The notes: generated by a model not told the origin, from the letters alone. A stretch of 64,000 nt of DNA from Anisus vortex (GCA_949126835.1 OX421507.1:7228605-7292604); one strand, 5' to 3'. Positions 33,084 through 46,079 are shown, counted from the first letter of the stretch. Numbers and translations are program-made.

Positions 33084-33445
33084 ATGGGTTCGAATCTCCA
33101 CTTTGTCTATACTTTTTCTTCTAAAACCTTTTTATTTCAATTAATATTACTTTTAAAAAAAAAAACGGATTGTAAATCCACGGGCAACACCGGGCAATTT
33201 ATCATTTTGTTAAATAAAAAGACTTGCTTTTTTTTTAACCCGATTACAATATTTATTTTAAATTACTTTCCTATTTATAAATGTCTTCAGTAAAAAAAAA
33301 AAAAAATAATAATAATTTTTAGATTTATAGCTTTCTGTTCAGTGTAGCTTATAAAATTGTATCCGTAGCCTAGCTTATACAGCCTCTTTTTATTCCCCAA
33401 CCCCCCCCCCCCCCCCCGGGCAACACCGGGGAATTTAGCTTGTTT
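33084..33445 (+). mobile_element. Second copy of tRNA-like/Helentron-like composite
   Basis: It starts gggttcgaatctccacttt followed by gtctatactttttc, like the B box and T-run of the 19.98-kb copy. The middle (cccgattacaatatttattt, tactttcctatttataaat) and the end gggcaacaccggggaattta then gcttgt are shared. It is broken by poly-A and poly-C runs. Confidence 0.6.
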
Positions 33446-34139
33446 CATATAAGTAACGTTACTTCGTGTGTGGTTTTTATATAGAACTATATATATTTTT
33501 TTAAGTTTTTTTTTTTTATTCAGGTGTAACTTTTTTAATTGGCACCACTTTCTAGCTCCTGTTATTCGTGTAAGCAAGGGAGATAAGCAATGGGCTCTGT
33601 GCTGGTTTGATTGATTCTGTATGTAATTTATAAAAAAAATCGTAATTAAAACAAACTGAGACATTTTCTTTGAGTTTTTCAATTCCAGATGTTCGTCATT
33701 CACCCAATTCCCACCCCGCTTCGTATGTTAACTTTTACATTTGAATGATCGCATAGGTGCCTCCTAATTAGATAATTGGATATAACCTGTCTGCACAATA
33801 TAGGCCAACCATTAGTTTTAAATCGTGATATTCACCAGATCTATTAACTTTTTTTCTTCTTCATCTTTTGACTTTACTAATTATTGACCTGTATACAAGA
33901 CTTCAGCGGGGTAAATGTTGTACACATTGTGTAGGCCATACATCAGCTCGCCAAGCGTATTATATTAAAATAATTAAAATTAATGTAAATAAACCTCGAG
34001 ATATCAGAATCACAGTAGCGGCCACAGTGCCGATTGTCATCTCTGAAGGGTTGGATTAGCAAATGAAACTTCGTCGTCGGCTTAAAGCTTAAATCTCTTG
34101 TTGTATGTTATAAATATCATTATAATTAGTAATGCAAAC

Positions 34140-34237
34140 TTTTGATCTCAGAGTATTTGCAATCAACGTATCCTTTACATTGTGGACTTTTCCCTCGGGT
34201 ATAACGGGGTCTCCACAGTATAATGAAGAAGAAGAAT
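34140..34237 (+). mobile_element. Non-LTR retrotransposon family B, 3' tail
   Basis: attgtggacttttccctcg, ataacggggtctccacagt, then aatgaagaagaagaa. It matches 61450-61545 and, reversed, 50018-50100. Confidence 0.65.
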
Positions 34238-34435
34238 ATCTATGGTATCCCTGGTAGGGCGACACATTTTTTAGCCTTAAAACTTAAAGTAGCACTCTGT
34301 ATTGGTCCAATATAGTCATGGCAATCGGCCAAGACTTTCATATTGGCAGAATATTGGGCCGATATAGTGAATTGTAAGAGTGGTTGTATTATGTGTCAAG
34401 ATCACTATATACACACACACACGTAGATAGATATT

Positions 34436-34790
<355 letters not shown>

Positions 34791-34896
34791 ATATTATCGA
34801 GTCTTTCTAGCACCTTATATTCTCTTTCTTTACTGTATTTTTCTCGTACATTATAAAAATTACTTGAATCTCGTTCAGACCATGTTTTCCATTGGG

Positions 34897-35040
34897 GCAA
34901 GTGAAGCAACGGTCTCCAGTTTCCGAGTCTACGGCATACATGGGGATTGTGTAGCCAGCTCACGCCCAGCCGCCCTTTACTTTCCCCCTAACTAATGCCA
35001 GGTACCCAGTTTGATCGATCCAGAAACACCCAGCTAACCA
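34897..35040 (-). mobile_element. tRNA-derived SINE fragment (reverse)
   Basis: agtgaagcaacggtctcca, acatggggattgtgtagcc, cccctaactaatgccaggta. The tRNA head is absent. Confidence 0.75.
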
Positions 35041-35134
35041 GGTGTTGATGTTGTTGTTAACCTGAATTTGAACTAAAGTGCTTGGATATAGAGATGAAAA
35101 CACTTTTCTGATTTGATTTATAAAAAAAAAAGTC

Positions 35135-35402
35135 ATAAGTTCTCTTTCTTCCCAAGTGGCTTTCAATTATGGAATAGGTTCCCTTTGAACTAGTCCGGAA
35201 TTTCAACAGCATCATTTAATTAACCCTTACAGTCCCGGGCGCGTCTATAGCGGAACTGAAGGCAGCATAGATAGAAGTAGGTCGGTACGGGAAGGGTTAA
35301 AACAGTTATCGAAACGCAAGCATAAGCTCATACCAAGGATGAGCGTAGTACGCAATAATCTTCTTTATAGAATGATGCATCTGTAATGTATAAGATAAGA
35401 TA
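35135..35402 (+). mobile_element. Non-LTR retrotransposon family A, 3' fragment, interrupted
   Basis: ctctttcttcccaagtggc and aacagcatcattta precede, and aacagttatcgaaacgcaag then gatgagcgtagtacgcaat and ataagataagataa follow, a 73-bp MITE at 35224-35296. Confidence 0.75.
35224..35296. mobile_element. 73-bp piggyBac-type MITE with TTAA duplication
   Basis: The element starts CCCTTACAGTCCCGGG and ends GGTACGGGAAGGG, imperfect inverted repeats. TTAA lies directly on each side (35220-35223 and 35297-35300), as for piggyBac elements. It sits inside a LINE family A fragment, so the empty site is inferable from sister copies. Confidence 0.8.
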
Positions 35403-36224
35403 ATACAAGCGTAGGACGCAACATTGTTTGTTTTGTTGTTTTTTTTTTGTTTAGAAAGAGCGTATTTTATAACGTCATGCGCTGTAATAATAACAAGATA
35501 AGAAAGAAAAACGAAATGGAATATATAAAAAAAGTTAAGAACAAGCTATAGTTTCCATCGGGATGAAATGTAAACTTAATCTTGTTTAACTATAACTTTC
35601 GTTTTGTTTTAATAATGTTTTTATTTGCTGAAATGGAAAAAAACTAAATCAGAAAAACAAACCATTTTTGTTCTTATTATGTTTGTGTTTAGTGTTTGGC
35701 CTATTGGCTCGGAAAACTCGACGAATAGCTCACGTAAGGAGTGTGTGAGAAGTCTGGAATGCCGCCTTGTGAGATATGCAACGGAGCAGGTTTATACTTA
35801 ACTTTTTTTTTTAAGCATGCATCGGTGTTTTAATAGCAGGGTGGGGGAGTTGTAGTGGGGGGGGGGGAGTGAAAAATGTGCTTTTCGGGGGGGGGGGGGG
35901 ATTGGGGATGTTCGTCGTTACGTGCACTTTCAGATGAGACGATGAGATAAAAAAAAAAGAGATTATATAGGAATGTCTGCTAAACATGTTTCAAACACAC
36001 ACAAACACATAAAAGCATGTGAGCTGAGTTACACGGTTGCACAGCATGCAAGCAAACGTAAAGCATATACACGGCTACACACAGCCCATCATACCCACAA
36101 GCAAAAGGCTCGAATGTTGAGAGATAATAGTTTAATTGTAAAGCATGAAGTAGAAACGTAGACTACATAGCCAATTAAGTGCTGTTGTGTGAAAGATTCA
36201 GATATTAATGACGGAGTACGCGTA

Positions 36225-36650
36225 CTATGCTAGGTTTATAAGTAGGTAATTAAATGACCAAAAAACGTGTTGGATTACTATAATTGATGAAGTCATTAAT
36301 GACTAATTACATATTATTATATCACTGGTGAACACATTAATTACCGTGTATTATATGCTACGAATGATGAAGTCTTTATTGACTAAGTTTATATACTTTG
36401 AATGATAAAGTCATTAATGACCAAGTAGGCTACGTTTGCTATCAATGGTGAACTCATTGATGGCTTAAGTTTATATATTATAAATTACTAAATTAATATA
36501 CTATGAATGATGATGTCATTATCGACCTAGTAAGTAAGCTATGAATGAGTGGTTATACTATAATATTATAATTATTATTAATATTATGGATGATGAAGAC
36601 AATGTCATTAACGACATGGGACATGTGCTATGCAAAGAATGGAAGATTTG
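36225..36650. repeat. Degenerate repeat built on tgaatgatgaagtcattaatgac
   Basis: At least seven diverged occurrences of atgaatgatraagtcattaa-like words alternate with TA-rich spacers (cactggtgaacacattaa, atcaatggtgaactcattg). No function seen. Confidence 0.7.
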
Positions 36651-38059
36651 GGTCGTCTAATGACAAAGTAAGCCAACACTAAGAAAATCAACATCTTTAG
36701 GGAATCGTCTTAAGTTATCCAGAGATATTACTGTTTTATCTTTGTAGTTAGTAGTGGTCAGGGCACAGTACCAACACAGGCAACAGTTAAGAACACTACA
36801 AGTGCTGACTGATACGGGATTTCCCCCAAAAACGAAACTCCCCCCCCCCCACCAAAAACCCCTCCCCGTGCCCCATCTGACTCAGATGCTCAACACTTGT
36901 CCGCTCAATGAAAAAAAAAACAGAAAAATTCCCCCCCCCCCCTTTTTCCAGACTTGGAATGTGAGCGCACGCTGGCATCAGTGTATGCTCATCTTTGTGT
37001 TTTAAGAACGAGATACGTAACCCGAGGACAAGGATGAAAGGGGAGAGGGGTGGGGGGGGGGGGGCTCGATAGCAAATGTGTAATGCGTTGAATGATGCTT
37101 TTGTTGTTTATTTTTAATACAATAACGACTTTTTCTTAAAATCCCTTTTTTTTTTAATAGTTAGAATAAAATGGTTTACTAGTCCACCGGAAACTGCTTG
37201 TGTGGTCTGACCGTTGTTGGTTGTTGTTTTTATTTTAGTGGGCAAAGTTGTAGATTTATTTTTATCGGATGTTTGCAGCGTTAGACCTTTAAATAGGTCT
37301 ATTTTAAAAAAAAATAAGCACACTCTGGATTTGGTTTGAACATAAGAGTCATTAAGAAACAGAGAATAGTGGAAAGCGTCCCAGCTTCCGTCGAGTTTGT
37401 ACGATTTATAACTTTCTAGTACTCTCGTAACAATATATATACATGTAAAGAGTGTGTGGGGGAGGGGAGGAAGAGATAGAAATATCAACCCCTTCCTCCC
37501 CTTTACAGCAGTGATGTTGCTGACGGTGCTAAAATAAAAATTAAAAATGACGAAAGGCTACTCAAGCCTAACAGGCCAAGCGAATCAAGCCACAGAAAGG
37601 GGCTCCATAAAGGGGGTCTACGCGCCTGCTATACAAAAGAAAAGGCATGTCCTTTCTCTTACTATGCCTAAGATCAGAGTAGAAGATGATAGTAGTATGT
37701 GTCTTTTATAGACACTTCAGCTCACCATCTGGCGAGTGTGTCTTGTGTCCCATGAACACACTTAAAGCGACAGAACTGGAACTGTGTATATACCGTTGGC
37801 GTTGTTTTGTCTGGGTTCAAAATATTGGTGGAAAACCTTTGGCTCTTACAATTCAATGCCGGTACCGAATTCTCAGGCACCCGGTTTCGCAAACCATAAG
37901 CGAGGGTAAAAAAAAAGCTTTTATTATCGTAATATCTAACAAAAATTAAGTTGACTTCTGCATGATTTCTCTGTATAGTACCTTTTCCTTTTGGCCTTGC
38001 TCATGCTACTTGCTACATAAACATTTGTCGTATAAAAATAACTCAAATATGGGTGGAGC

Positions 38060-38145
38060 ATGTTGACTTTCAGGCTGTAGGAGCGCTGAAAGAATGAGAA
38101 ATCCTACTTTTGGCACACTATTATCAAAAGTTTGCTGATAATGAC
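38060..38145 (+). mobile_element. hAT-type MITE family 1, right-end fragment
   Basis: gttgactttcaggctgtag, aaatcctacttttggcaca, ctattatcaaaagtttgctg match the right part of the family. Confidence 0.6.
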
Positions 38146-38167
38146 TGTGTTTTTCTTTTAGTATTAG

Positions 38168-38205
38168 TATAACACTAGTAGGTGTGCCCGTCAAAATGAC
38201 GGAGA
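38168..38205 (-). mobile_element. Helentron-like 3' terminus (minus)
   Basis: On the minus strand ccgtcattttgacgg can form a hairpin and is followed closely by gcacacctactagtgt, resembling the hairpin plus CTAGT end of Helentron-type non-autonomous elements. No 5' end was found. Confidence 0.4.
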
Positions 38206-38910
38206 AACGAAGGATTACATTATAACATGTTCATCTGAGCATGATCTGATTTCGCTCTTGTTGTTGTTTGTTTTTTTAACACACACACACAAAATATTGT
38301 GAGTAGAATGTTGCAGTTTCTTGTTGTTTTCCCCAAATAATATACGAGTCAAGAAAATAAAACTAAACAAAATGCCATTAGAAGAGAATATTTACTGTAA
38401 GGAGTGAGCAATCTTATTCTGTGGAATGTTTCCCTGTCTCGGTAAACCTGTGTTTACGTATTAAACAAACTTTTTTTTTGCCCACTGTATAAAAACATGT
38501 GCTATGTCTTTTTCATACAATTGTTGTGCTTCTGACATGAAATAAATAAAAAACATAAAACACACAAACACAAACTTAGAGTTTATTTTTACAATCTTAC
38601 GATTACTCAACATGATTTAATACATGTCAGATGTATTTATATCAAACATTTGTTTTCGTTTTGTTGTTTTGTTTTACGTGTGAATTTCCGGATTTGTTTT
38701 GAATAAGGATTGCCCAGTATAGATCATCCATACTCTGAACACACGTTAACATGGGCGTCGACAGAAGGTTTTTATAAGGAATTCGCAAAGTTGTTTTTAA
38801 ACTGTTGGAACTTAGCACGAAGGCGTTTTTGCATAGAATAGTTGCCTATCCACGATCACAAGTAGGCCTATTAAAATAATAAATCATGTCAAGATATAGT
38901 CATGAGTAAG

Positions 38911-39152
38911 TAAGTAAAGTACCCCTCGGACCAAACTGATCATAGGACCGGTGAAGCAGCGTTCAACAGTTTCCGTGACCACGGCATATTAGGGGATTGA
39001 GTGGCCAGCACAATGCCCAGCCACCTTTACCTTACCCCAACTAGTGTCAGGTACCCATCCAGTCCCGGGGAGCCTTTACCGGGATTCAAACCCAGAACCT
39101 TCGGTACGCCATCCGAACGCGCTGCCGGCTCGGCCTCCGTGTCCCATAACAC
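38911..39152 (-). mobile_element. tRNA-derived SINE, full-length (reverse)
   Basis: From aagtacccctcggaccaaac through gtggccagcacaatgccc and accccaactagtgtcaggt to ggattcaaacccagaacc (B box) and cgaacgcgctgccggctcgg (A-box region). Confidence 0.88.
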
Positions 39153-39175
39153 AGTAGCGAACAGTGGTCGGCAAC

Positions 39176-39401
39176 CTTTTGATAATAGTGTACCAAAGTA
39201 GGATTTCTAATTCATCCAGCGAGCCAACAGCCTATAAGTCATCCTGCTCTTCTCTGGTAGAAGATACTTGAATTAACTTTTTTTTTTTTTTGGGGGGGGG
39301 GGGGGAGTCTTCCGCGTGCCATTGAAAATCGCTCTGCGTGCCAAGTCTGGAACACGTGCCAAGTCTGGCACACGTGCCATAGGTTGCCGACCGCTGTTTT
39401 A
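39176..39401. mobile_element. hAT-type MITE family 1 (reverse orientation)
   Basis: The ends CAGTGGTCGGCAACC and GGTTGCCGACCGCTG are inverted repeats. A T/G-rich run interrupts the middle, and tctggcacacgtgcc is partly duplicated. No convincing target duplication is visible. Confidence 0.8.
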
Positions 39402-40049
39402 GAAGATTGATAAAATGTCAGTAATAGTATCTTGACGAAATGTCAATATTTTGACACAATTCAGCGAAATTCATGAAAGTGGGGAGCATTTGTTCCCCAC
39501 TACTCCCTCAGCCCCCCCCCCCCCCCCCCCCCGCCTGACGCAAATGAACATTAGTGGCTGTGAGTGGGTTACGATATAATAAGAAACACATAAAGAGTGG
39601 GTGCGTGTGTGTTATTTTTGGACGCTTTCTTCTCCTGGACGGTTAAAAGAACAATCCAGCCAACATCATCTTCTAAATCTAGATGCACCGGTAGTGTCTC
39701 AAGCCCTGCGGGGCAAGTGATAAAGGAAGGGGAGGCTATAAGATGGGTACAGACTTCCGATTGTCCTATTCAAGGGTTAAGCCTCTTGACATTACTGTTT
39801 ATTCTAATCCTGTTGTGGGTGAATCACAGGGTTCTAAAAATAATTTGTTGCTGTACCCTTCTATTTAGCATCGGAAAAAAAAACTAATACAATAAGTTTG
39901 TGCCGGATATGAATGGCCTGACGAATTCGTGAATTGATTGGATAAAAGCCGAATTGATGACGGGACATGAGGATTATGTTTCAGTGATCATTGATAATAT
40001 TGCTATACAATATAATACCTCCCTTCACTCTTCCTGTAATAATTTTATG

Positions 40050-40141
40050 CGGTGGCAGAGGGGCAGCACATTTGGCTGGAGTACCGAATGTTCTGGGTTT
40101 GAATCCTGGTGAAGGCGAGGATTTGTTCTCGGGGCTGTGGC
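40050..40141 (+). mobile_element. tRNA-derived SINE, 5' fragment
   Basis: gcggtggcagaggggcagc, tctgggtttgaatcctgg and aggatttgttctcggggct only. It abuts a LINE family A fragment. Confidence 0.75.
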
Positions 40142-40149
40142 ATTACATT

Positions 40150-40445
40150 CTAACTTAGAAATACAACACAATAATAATCTGTTACAGTGCTCAGATAAAC
40201 ATAAGGACACAAACTCTTTCCTTATCCCTTAAGTGAGAACAATTTCATAAAAGTACTCTTTTTCCCGAGTGGCATCCGGGCACGGAATGGGTTGCCCGAA
40301 TAAACTAGGAAAACCAGAAACTATATTTATATATCATTTAAAGCACTAATACAAAAATGCAAGACCAGACTCAGATCACGAATGAGCGTAGGACACAATA
40401 ATCTTCTTTATAGAAGGAGCTTCGGTATAATATAAGATAAGAACC
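40150..40445 (+). mobile_element. Non-LTR retrotransposon family A, 3' fragment
   Basis: cagtgctcagataaacataa, ttccttatcccttaagtga, cccgagtggcatccgggcac, and the tail agaaggagcttcggtataat then ataagataag. Confidence 0.8.
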
Positions 40446-40714
40446 CATGGGAACATATTTATTATAGGTTACATATCGATGACATCATAACACTCCTTCC
40501 ACTAGGAGTTAAGGATCTGCAACGCAATTATATAATATGCGGATGTTGTTTGTCTTGTTATTTTTGTCACGCTAAATGTTCTTCTTTCCCCTGCGTCGGG
40601 TTGTGTTCATGCAACTGACTCTTACACCACTTCACTTTTTTACTCAAATGACCCGCCGTCTCTTTTTTAGCAGGGTGCTTCTTCGTCGAAAGTAACTTCA
40701 ATATAATTATAAAT

Positions 40715-40918
40715 CAGCGTTTCCCGAAATACCGGGTCGCCACCGGGTACCGGGTCACTACAAGCAAAATTACCGGGGTCGCAAGAAAAAGAGGAATAAA
40801 TCGTTTGGAAACTTGTATCCCTTGAATAGTATGGGTGATTTAAAAAAAATTAAGTAGGTCACGAATCAGAAGTATCAAAATAACTGGGTCACGAAAACAT
40901 ACAATTTGGGAAACGCTG
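40715..40918. mobile_element. hAT-type MITE, family 3
   Basis: CAGCGTTTCCCGAAATACC and the inverse end AATTTGGGAAACGCTG bound 204 bp with repeated gggtcac words. The flanks ttataaat and gtatccat match at five of eight positions, so a target duplication is possible but decayed. Confidence 0.65.
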
Positions 40919-41403
40919 GTATCCATGAAACAGAACAATTTACTCTCCCTGTACAAATATATGGGGGGAACTGCCTAATACGATAGTAAAATTAAATAAT
41001 TTAAAATGTGTAATTTAATTATTTTTCAGAAATACGAAAGAAATTACACAAGTTCACAAAAACATAGATCATAAAATGCTGGATAAATCATCAAGTGTTT
41101 GTAGATCGTTCTCGATTGAATGCGTTGAATGCCAAAAATATAAATATTATGTGAGTACGTATTGTATTATATACACTTATATGTGTATTTTAGTTAGTTC
41201 ATCACTCAGGTTATACTCACGCACGTAATAAATGCCATAAAAACGAAATAATATGGTAGGTTTCATTCGCCCACTAATATAGAGGCCTTTTAATCTAATT
41301 TTATATATGTCAGTGTCAAATCGGCCATCTTACTGCGGTAAAACTTATCTATAAATAAGAGTCTACATTTTCCCGACAAATTTAAGTGATTGAGCACTCT
41401 ACG

Positions 41404-41437
<34 letters not shown>

Positions 41438-42212
41438 GTATACATATATACATATATAAAGCTCAGTGGAACTAATACAATTTGATCTAATAAAATGTGA
41501 GATTGTAAAGAAGTTTTTTAAACAGTTCGATAACAAAATTAATGTGAAACTTCAAAAAGCATAACAAATGTATTGCTAAACTATGGAAGACATTTTGTTT
41601 TATGTGTAAATATTGTCGTTTCCTTTATCTTTTCTAAAGATAGGACATTATTATTATGTAAGTTCTTAAAATCATTTAAAACACTAAAACAAATGCTAGA
41701 CTGGAGTCTAGAGTTCAGAGTTCAGACCACTCTGTCAGTTAACGGAATTTTCGTATGTATTTGTACAAGTTACTTGTTATAAGAAAGTTTTTTTTGTTCT
41801 GAGTTTAACAATGTACCGCATTTAGGAAGCTGAAAAAAAAAACTGGTTGTAACCGGAGAGCTCACCTGTAGACCAGGTGTTTGTGGTGGATATCAGGCCG
41901 TAAGGGGGAGGTCGGTTTCCGGGCAGAGGTGGTTGGGGTTTGCAGAAGAAGTCGCGATTGCTTGTTTTGGTTCAACTAAAGTGTGCTTTTGATTTATTGT
42001 TGAAGTAGAGAAGGCATAGAAAGTTAGTTGTAAGCAAGTCTTAAAAGATAATGGCAGTAGCGGTTCTGCACATTTTGTCAGCATTTCACTATCTATTTAC
42101 TATCTGTCTATATATTTATCTGACTGTCTGTTTACATATGAATTTATCTATGTGTTTGTCTCCCCTTATACCACAAACTTTCTCTTTCTCTCCCCCCTAT
42201 ATGTCTATAGAT

Positions 42213-42560
42213 AATATAATAATAATAATAATAATAATAATATTTGTATAGCGCTGCCAACAAACATAATGTAAGCTCAGAGCGCGTTTAACATACAACT
42301 AAGAATACGGATATTACCCTAGGCCAGGTGACAGAGCTAAATTGATGATTAAAAAAGACAAAACAAATAAATGTAGCATTAACCGACCCAACCCATAAAT
42401 AAGACAGTAAGTTTCTAAAGCATGTTAAATGTTATCTAAGGTAAATATTGAAATAATGAGTTTTTAAGTTCTTTTTGAAAGTAACAGTAGAGCTTGTTCG
42501 CCTCAGTTGAATGGGAAGTTGATTCCATATGGTTAAATATTCCTAGCACATCTACTACTG
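42213..42560 (-). mobile_element. Interspersed repeat with TAA-rich end and GCGC tail (minus)
   Basis: (ataataat)n at 42215-42242, then tttgtatagcgctgccaac and gctcagagcgcgtttaac. Further on are aatgagtttttaagttct and cctcagttgaatgggaag. The reverse reading looks like a CR1/L2-type tail. A hAT MITE has inserted at its right border. Confidence 0.55.
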
Positions 42561-42770
42561 TTTGGGGTCGGCAACCTACGAAACGTGTGCCAGACTGTCC
42601 ACGCCGTGGGATTTTCAATGGCACGCGGAAGAGGCCCAAAAAGTCTATTCAAGTCTCTTATACAAGAAATTGAGTGCTAAAGCAGGATGACATTTATTAG
42701 GCTGTTGGCACGCTGAATGAATTAGAAATCGTACATTGGCACACTGTTATCAAAAGGTTTCCGACCCTTG
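42561..42770. mobile_element. hAT-type MITE family 1 with exact 8-bp target duplication
   Basis: It starts TTTGGGGTCGGCAACC and ends GGTTTCCGACCCTTG. TACTACTG is duplicated at 42553-42560 and 42771-42778. The middle has caatggcacgcggaagag and gttggcacgctgaatg. Confidence 0.88.
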
Positions 42771-42794
42771 TACTACTGTACCTTCCCCTTGACA

Positions 42795-43025
42795 TTCGGA
42801 TTGCCGTGGCCGTGCCGATGGTCCTTGGTTCGAGTCCTGGTCAAAGTAAGAATTTCCCCGAAGGACTGGATGGTGTCGCTATGTCTACACCAGCATTACT
42901 TGGGTGGCTAAGAAGCTGCTGTGCATTGTGCGGTCCACACAATCCCTTTGTAGCCTTATAAGCCACCGGAACTTGAGAACGCTGCTTCACTTGCCCCATT
43001 GAACCAACATGGTCGGAAAGTGTTT
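42795..43025 (+). mobile_element. tRNA-derived SINE copy (diverged)
   Basis: gccgtggccgtgccgatgg, ttggttcgagtcctggtc (B box), ctggatggtgtcgctatgt, tccacacaatccctttgta, gaacgctgcttcacttgcc. Confidence 0.7.
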
Positions 43026-44257
43026 TTTTTTTAATATTTATTTTACTAGCTTGCTATTCTCTTAGAAACTAAATTTAGCAAAACGGGTATTCCCAGAAAA
43101 GTTTTATCAAGAACTAAAAGATACAGCGATAAGACAAGTGTTTGATGCAGCTAAACCTATCTCCGGCCTACTTTGTACTGCGAGAGGGGGGGCCTGATAA
43201 AGCAAGATTCTGAGAGAACTGAAAATATCGTCAAGGTTATCTATCACACACTATGTGATACCATCAGACTTGGCAGATAGTAGTAGGAGAGCTAAAGTAA
43301 CATACATTTTAACGACATATTAAGACACATTAAAGATTTGAAAAAACACCAGCAATGATAAGATGCCGGCTACAGGTAAAAGTGATGACACATATTTAGT
43401 GTTTCTTTCCACGAGTTAATAGTTCAGGGATCAGAAGGTGCGTCTGCAGAAAATGTTCCAGAAGTGGCGTGGTGAATTTCAAATTTTGTCTAAAACGTAA
43501 AAAATATTTTCCGGGAGAGAGAGTGGGGGGGGGGGGGGGAAAGAGATAAAATCTTGTTTTCTTCAGTTGCTTATAATTATGATATTATAGCAAGGTAAAC
43601 ATTCCAAACGGGGGGAGATGCCCTTGCCCTTATCCACGCTAGAGGTCCATAGGGGGGGGGGGGGACCGTCGGGACTGGTGAACAACATCTTGTTTACCTG
43701 CCTTCAGTAGATAATGGGGCAAAAAGATAAATGGTTAGATGGGCGGTCTTCATCTCAACACTTTACTCAATGCTGGCTATGTGTCTGGGGTGTCCTCGGA
43801 ATGTTAGCGCCCGCACTAGAGTTGTCTATACACTATACATGAACGCCCTACACAATTCATTATTTGCCCCCGAAGTCCCATAACAACGAGAAATTTGATC
43901 TGCCTACGCCTATTATTTATAGGACGGTGTTTGCACTCGACACCAAGCTCGGAACAAGTAGGAGAACAAACCGAACAAAGGCGGCTCCAAACTCTTTTAT
44001 TTATCTTCTCTGTTACCCTTTGTTTTTTACTTTGCAACCCAATCATCGAATCCGCCATTGTTTTCATGTTGACCCAATTATTTTCTTGGGTGTTTTCCAC
44101 CGTTTACAATCCCTTTTGTGTGTGTGTGAACACTACACCGCTGCGTACCTTCACCAAAATGTATGCCTAGATTACTCCAGGTTCGGATCTGCTGTCTTAC
44201 GAGACGGCAGTGATTGACTACAACGTGATTGGTGCGTTTGTTGTGTTTTGCTAACTA

Positions 44258-44402
44258 AGCGACTCGATGGCCTCATGAACTTAACATCATTTAAAACACT
44301 AATTAAAATGCAAGACTAGACTTCAGACTTCAGACCATGGATAAGCGTATGACGCAAAAGTCTTCTTTATAGAAGGAGTGTCTGTGATATAATATAAGAA
44401 AG
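44258..44402 (+). mobile_element. Non-LTR retrotransposon family A, extreme 3' end
   Basis: catgaacttaacatcattta, atgcaagactagacttcag, taagcgtatgacgcaaaag, agaaggagtgtctgtgata. Confidence 0.75.
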
Positions 44403-45261
44403 AGAAGAAAATAATACCTTTAGTAACTTGAATAAAATTTTCTCTTCTACTCTAATGACTAATGTACATGTTATTAAAGAAAGCGAGAAAGAGAGAGAAA
44501 GAGAGAGAGAGAGAAGTTTAAAGTTTAAACTCTAACAGATCAATACAATATTGTAACTATATCGGTTGTTTACTAAATTAATGTGAGATCATCTATAATC
44601 TATATCAATCATCAATCTTATAATTGAACTTCGCTTTTGTGTGCATGTATGTTTCTGTCGTACGACCTGACTTTCGGGAAGGATAACTGACCCAGTTCCC
44701 GTCATCCTATCCTGCTGAAACTATGCACATAAACCTGAATCCCCGAGCAACACATTCTCTAACATATTCAGCCACTTATTTTTCTTATAATTTATTTAAC
44801 TCAGTGATTTGTAAACTCTTTTATTGATCAATTGATTTTTTTTCTTTTAATATCTTTTCTTGTGGGTGAGAAAGGGTAAAATCCTTAAAAGGCTAACAAA
44901 ACAAAAACAAATAATTTTCTAATGAAAAACATGTGTTTTTTTTAATTGTTAAATTCTACTAGTTTAATTCTACTATATCTAGTTTCGTCACTTTTCCATT
45001 AGAAATATAGACTACAAACTACATAATATGTGATGTTTTTCTGGTATATTCCCTTCAAATTTTTTAAATGTTATATTATAATAGACCGACATTTTCGGGC
45101 ACCAGAAAAAAAACTGCATATTTTAGGACCATAAATATTTTTATTTTAAGTGATAATATTTAAAAAATAAAAAAAGAAGTGTGGGTCTCTTATTTAAGGG
45201 TAAGGGCTTTATCGCTAGGCCACCCTCCCCCCTTCCTAACCAAAGCCTTGCCCCCCATGTC

Positions 45262-45720
45262 TGGTACTGTACCCATGGGCCTCAAAGCGGCGTAGTGTGT
45301 AAACCGCCAGTAATTTCTTTGAAACACCGGCGGGCTAACGCATGGGGGACAGCCCCCGCAGCATGTCCGAGATCCATTGCACTGCCGAGAGGCCACCGGG
45401 TCTCGGTGGGGAGGAAGCAATGGATGCTGCAACCCCAGTCTCACGACCCACCCGGTGCCTGGATGCCTGTGCCTATAGTACAGGATTTGTGCTACCGGGT
45501 GACAATGCAGATATACGGGAGAGCCACCACGATAATGATCCTTAGGGGAACCGCAGTGAACGGTCGCTGGCCTGCGGAATCCTTCCCTGTTACATGGCAC
45601 GCCACGCCTTCGGCGTGCCGTGGGGTGGCTGGATCCCGGACAGGGTTTTAAATAACCCACTTCTAAAGCGTTACGCCCCGGCTTAAGAGCTTCGGCTCGT
45701 CCGGGTTTTGAGACTTTTTA
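45262..45720. repeat. GC-rich interspersed repeat, copy 1
   Basis: It shares tgtacccatgggcctcaaag, gtctcacgacccacccgg, gacaatgcagatatacggg and gagccaccacgataatg with 46385-47030. It ends ggcttaagagcttcggctcg then tccgggttttgagac. CpG-rich compared with its surroundings. Unknown element type, perhaps the 5' region of a retroelement. Confidence 0.65.
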
Positions 45721-46079
45721 CAAGGTGGGTTGAGAGTAATAATTTTCTTTTCACTCATAAAGCTATAAAAACCTACGTGCTGTAGACCGAATAAAAGCTA
45801 GTATTATAGTAGGCCTATATGTTTAATCAAGATAGGCAAGTCGACGTCTCAAGTGCGTCCCACCGTGAAGACTGGCAAACGGCAAATAGAAAGACAAGGA
45901 GTTGCACAACCCGTACTAAACTAACAGACTATTTGTGTACATAACTCTATTGGTCGATCCTGTGATTGGTGATAAATAGTGTACACAATGTAAGATAAAC
46001 TATACGTCTTGTGTGTGTTTTTATAAAGAATTTAGTATGTGGCAAGTATCATCTGTCAATCTATATTATACGGCTTTGG

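Noticed and set aside
41875..41965. Perlecan upstream exon on the minus strand with a strong donor CTACAG|GTGAGC
   Set aside because: The open frame ends in phase 2 and does not join P1 (phase 0); the acceptor side lacks a pyrimidine tract. A 5' UTR exon remains possible.
43816..44217. Overlapping frames of 91-117 codons on both strands
   Set aside because: No recognisable domain, no splice context and no codon bias visible; likely chance in a less AT-rich stretch.
45181..45660. 156-codon frames on both strands
   Set aside because: GC-rich repeat with few stops; no recognisable domain and the frames are not shared with the second copy.
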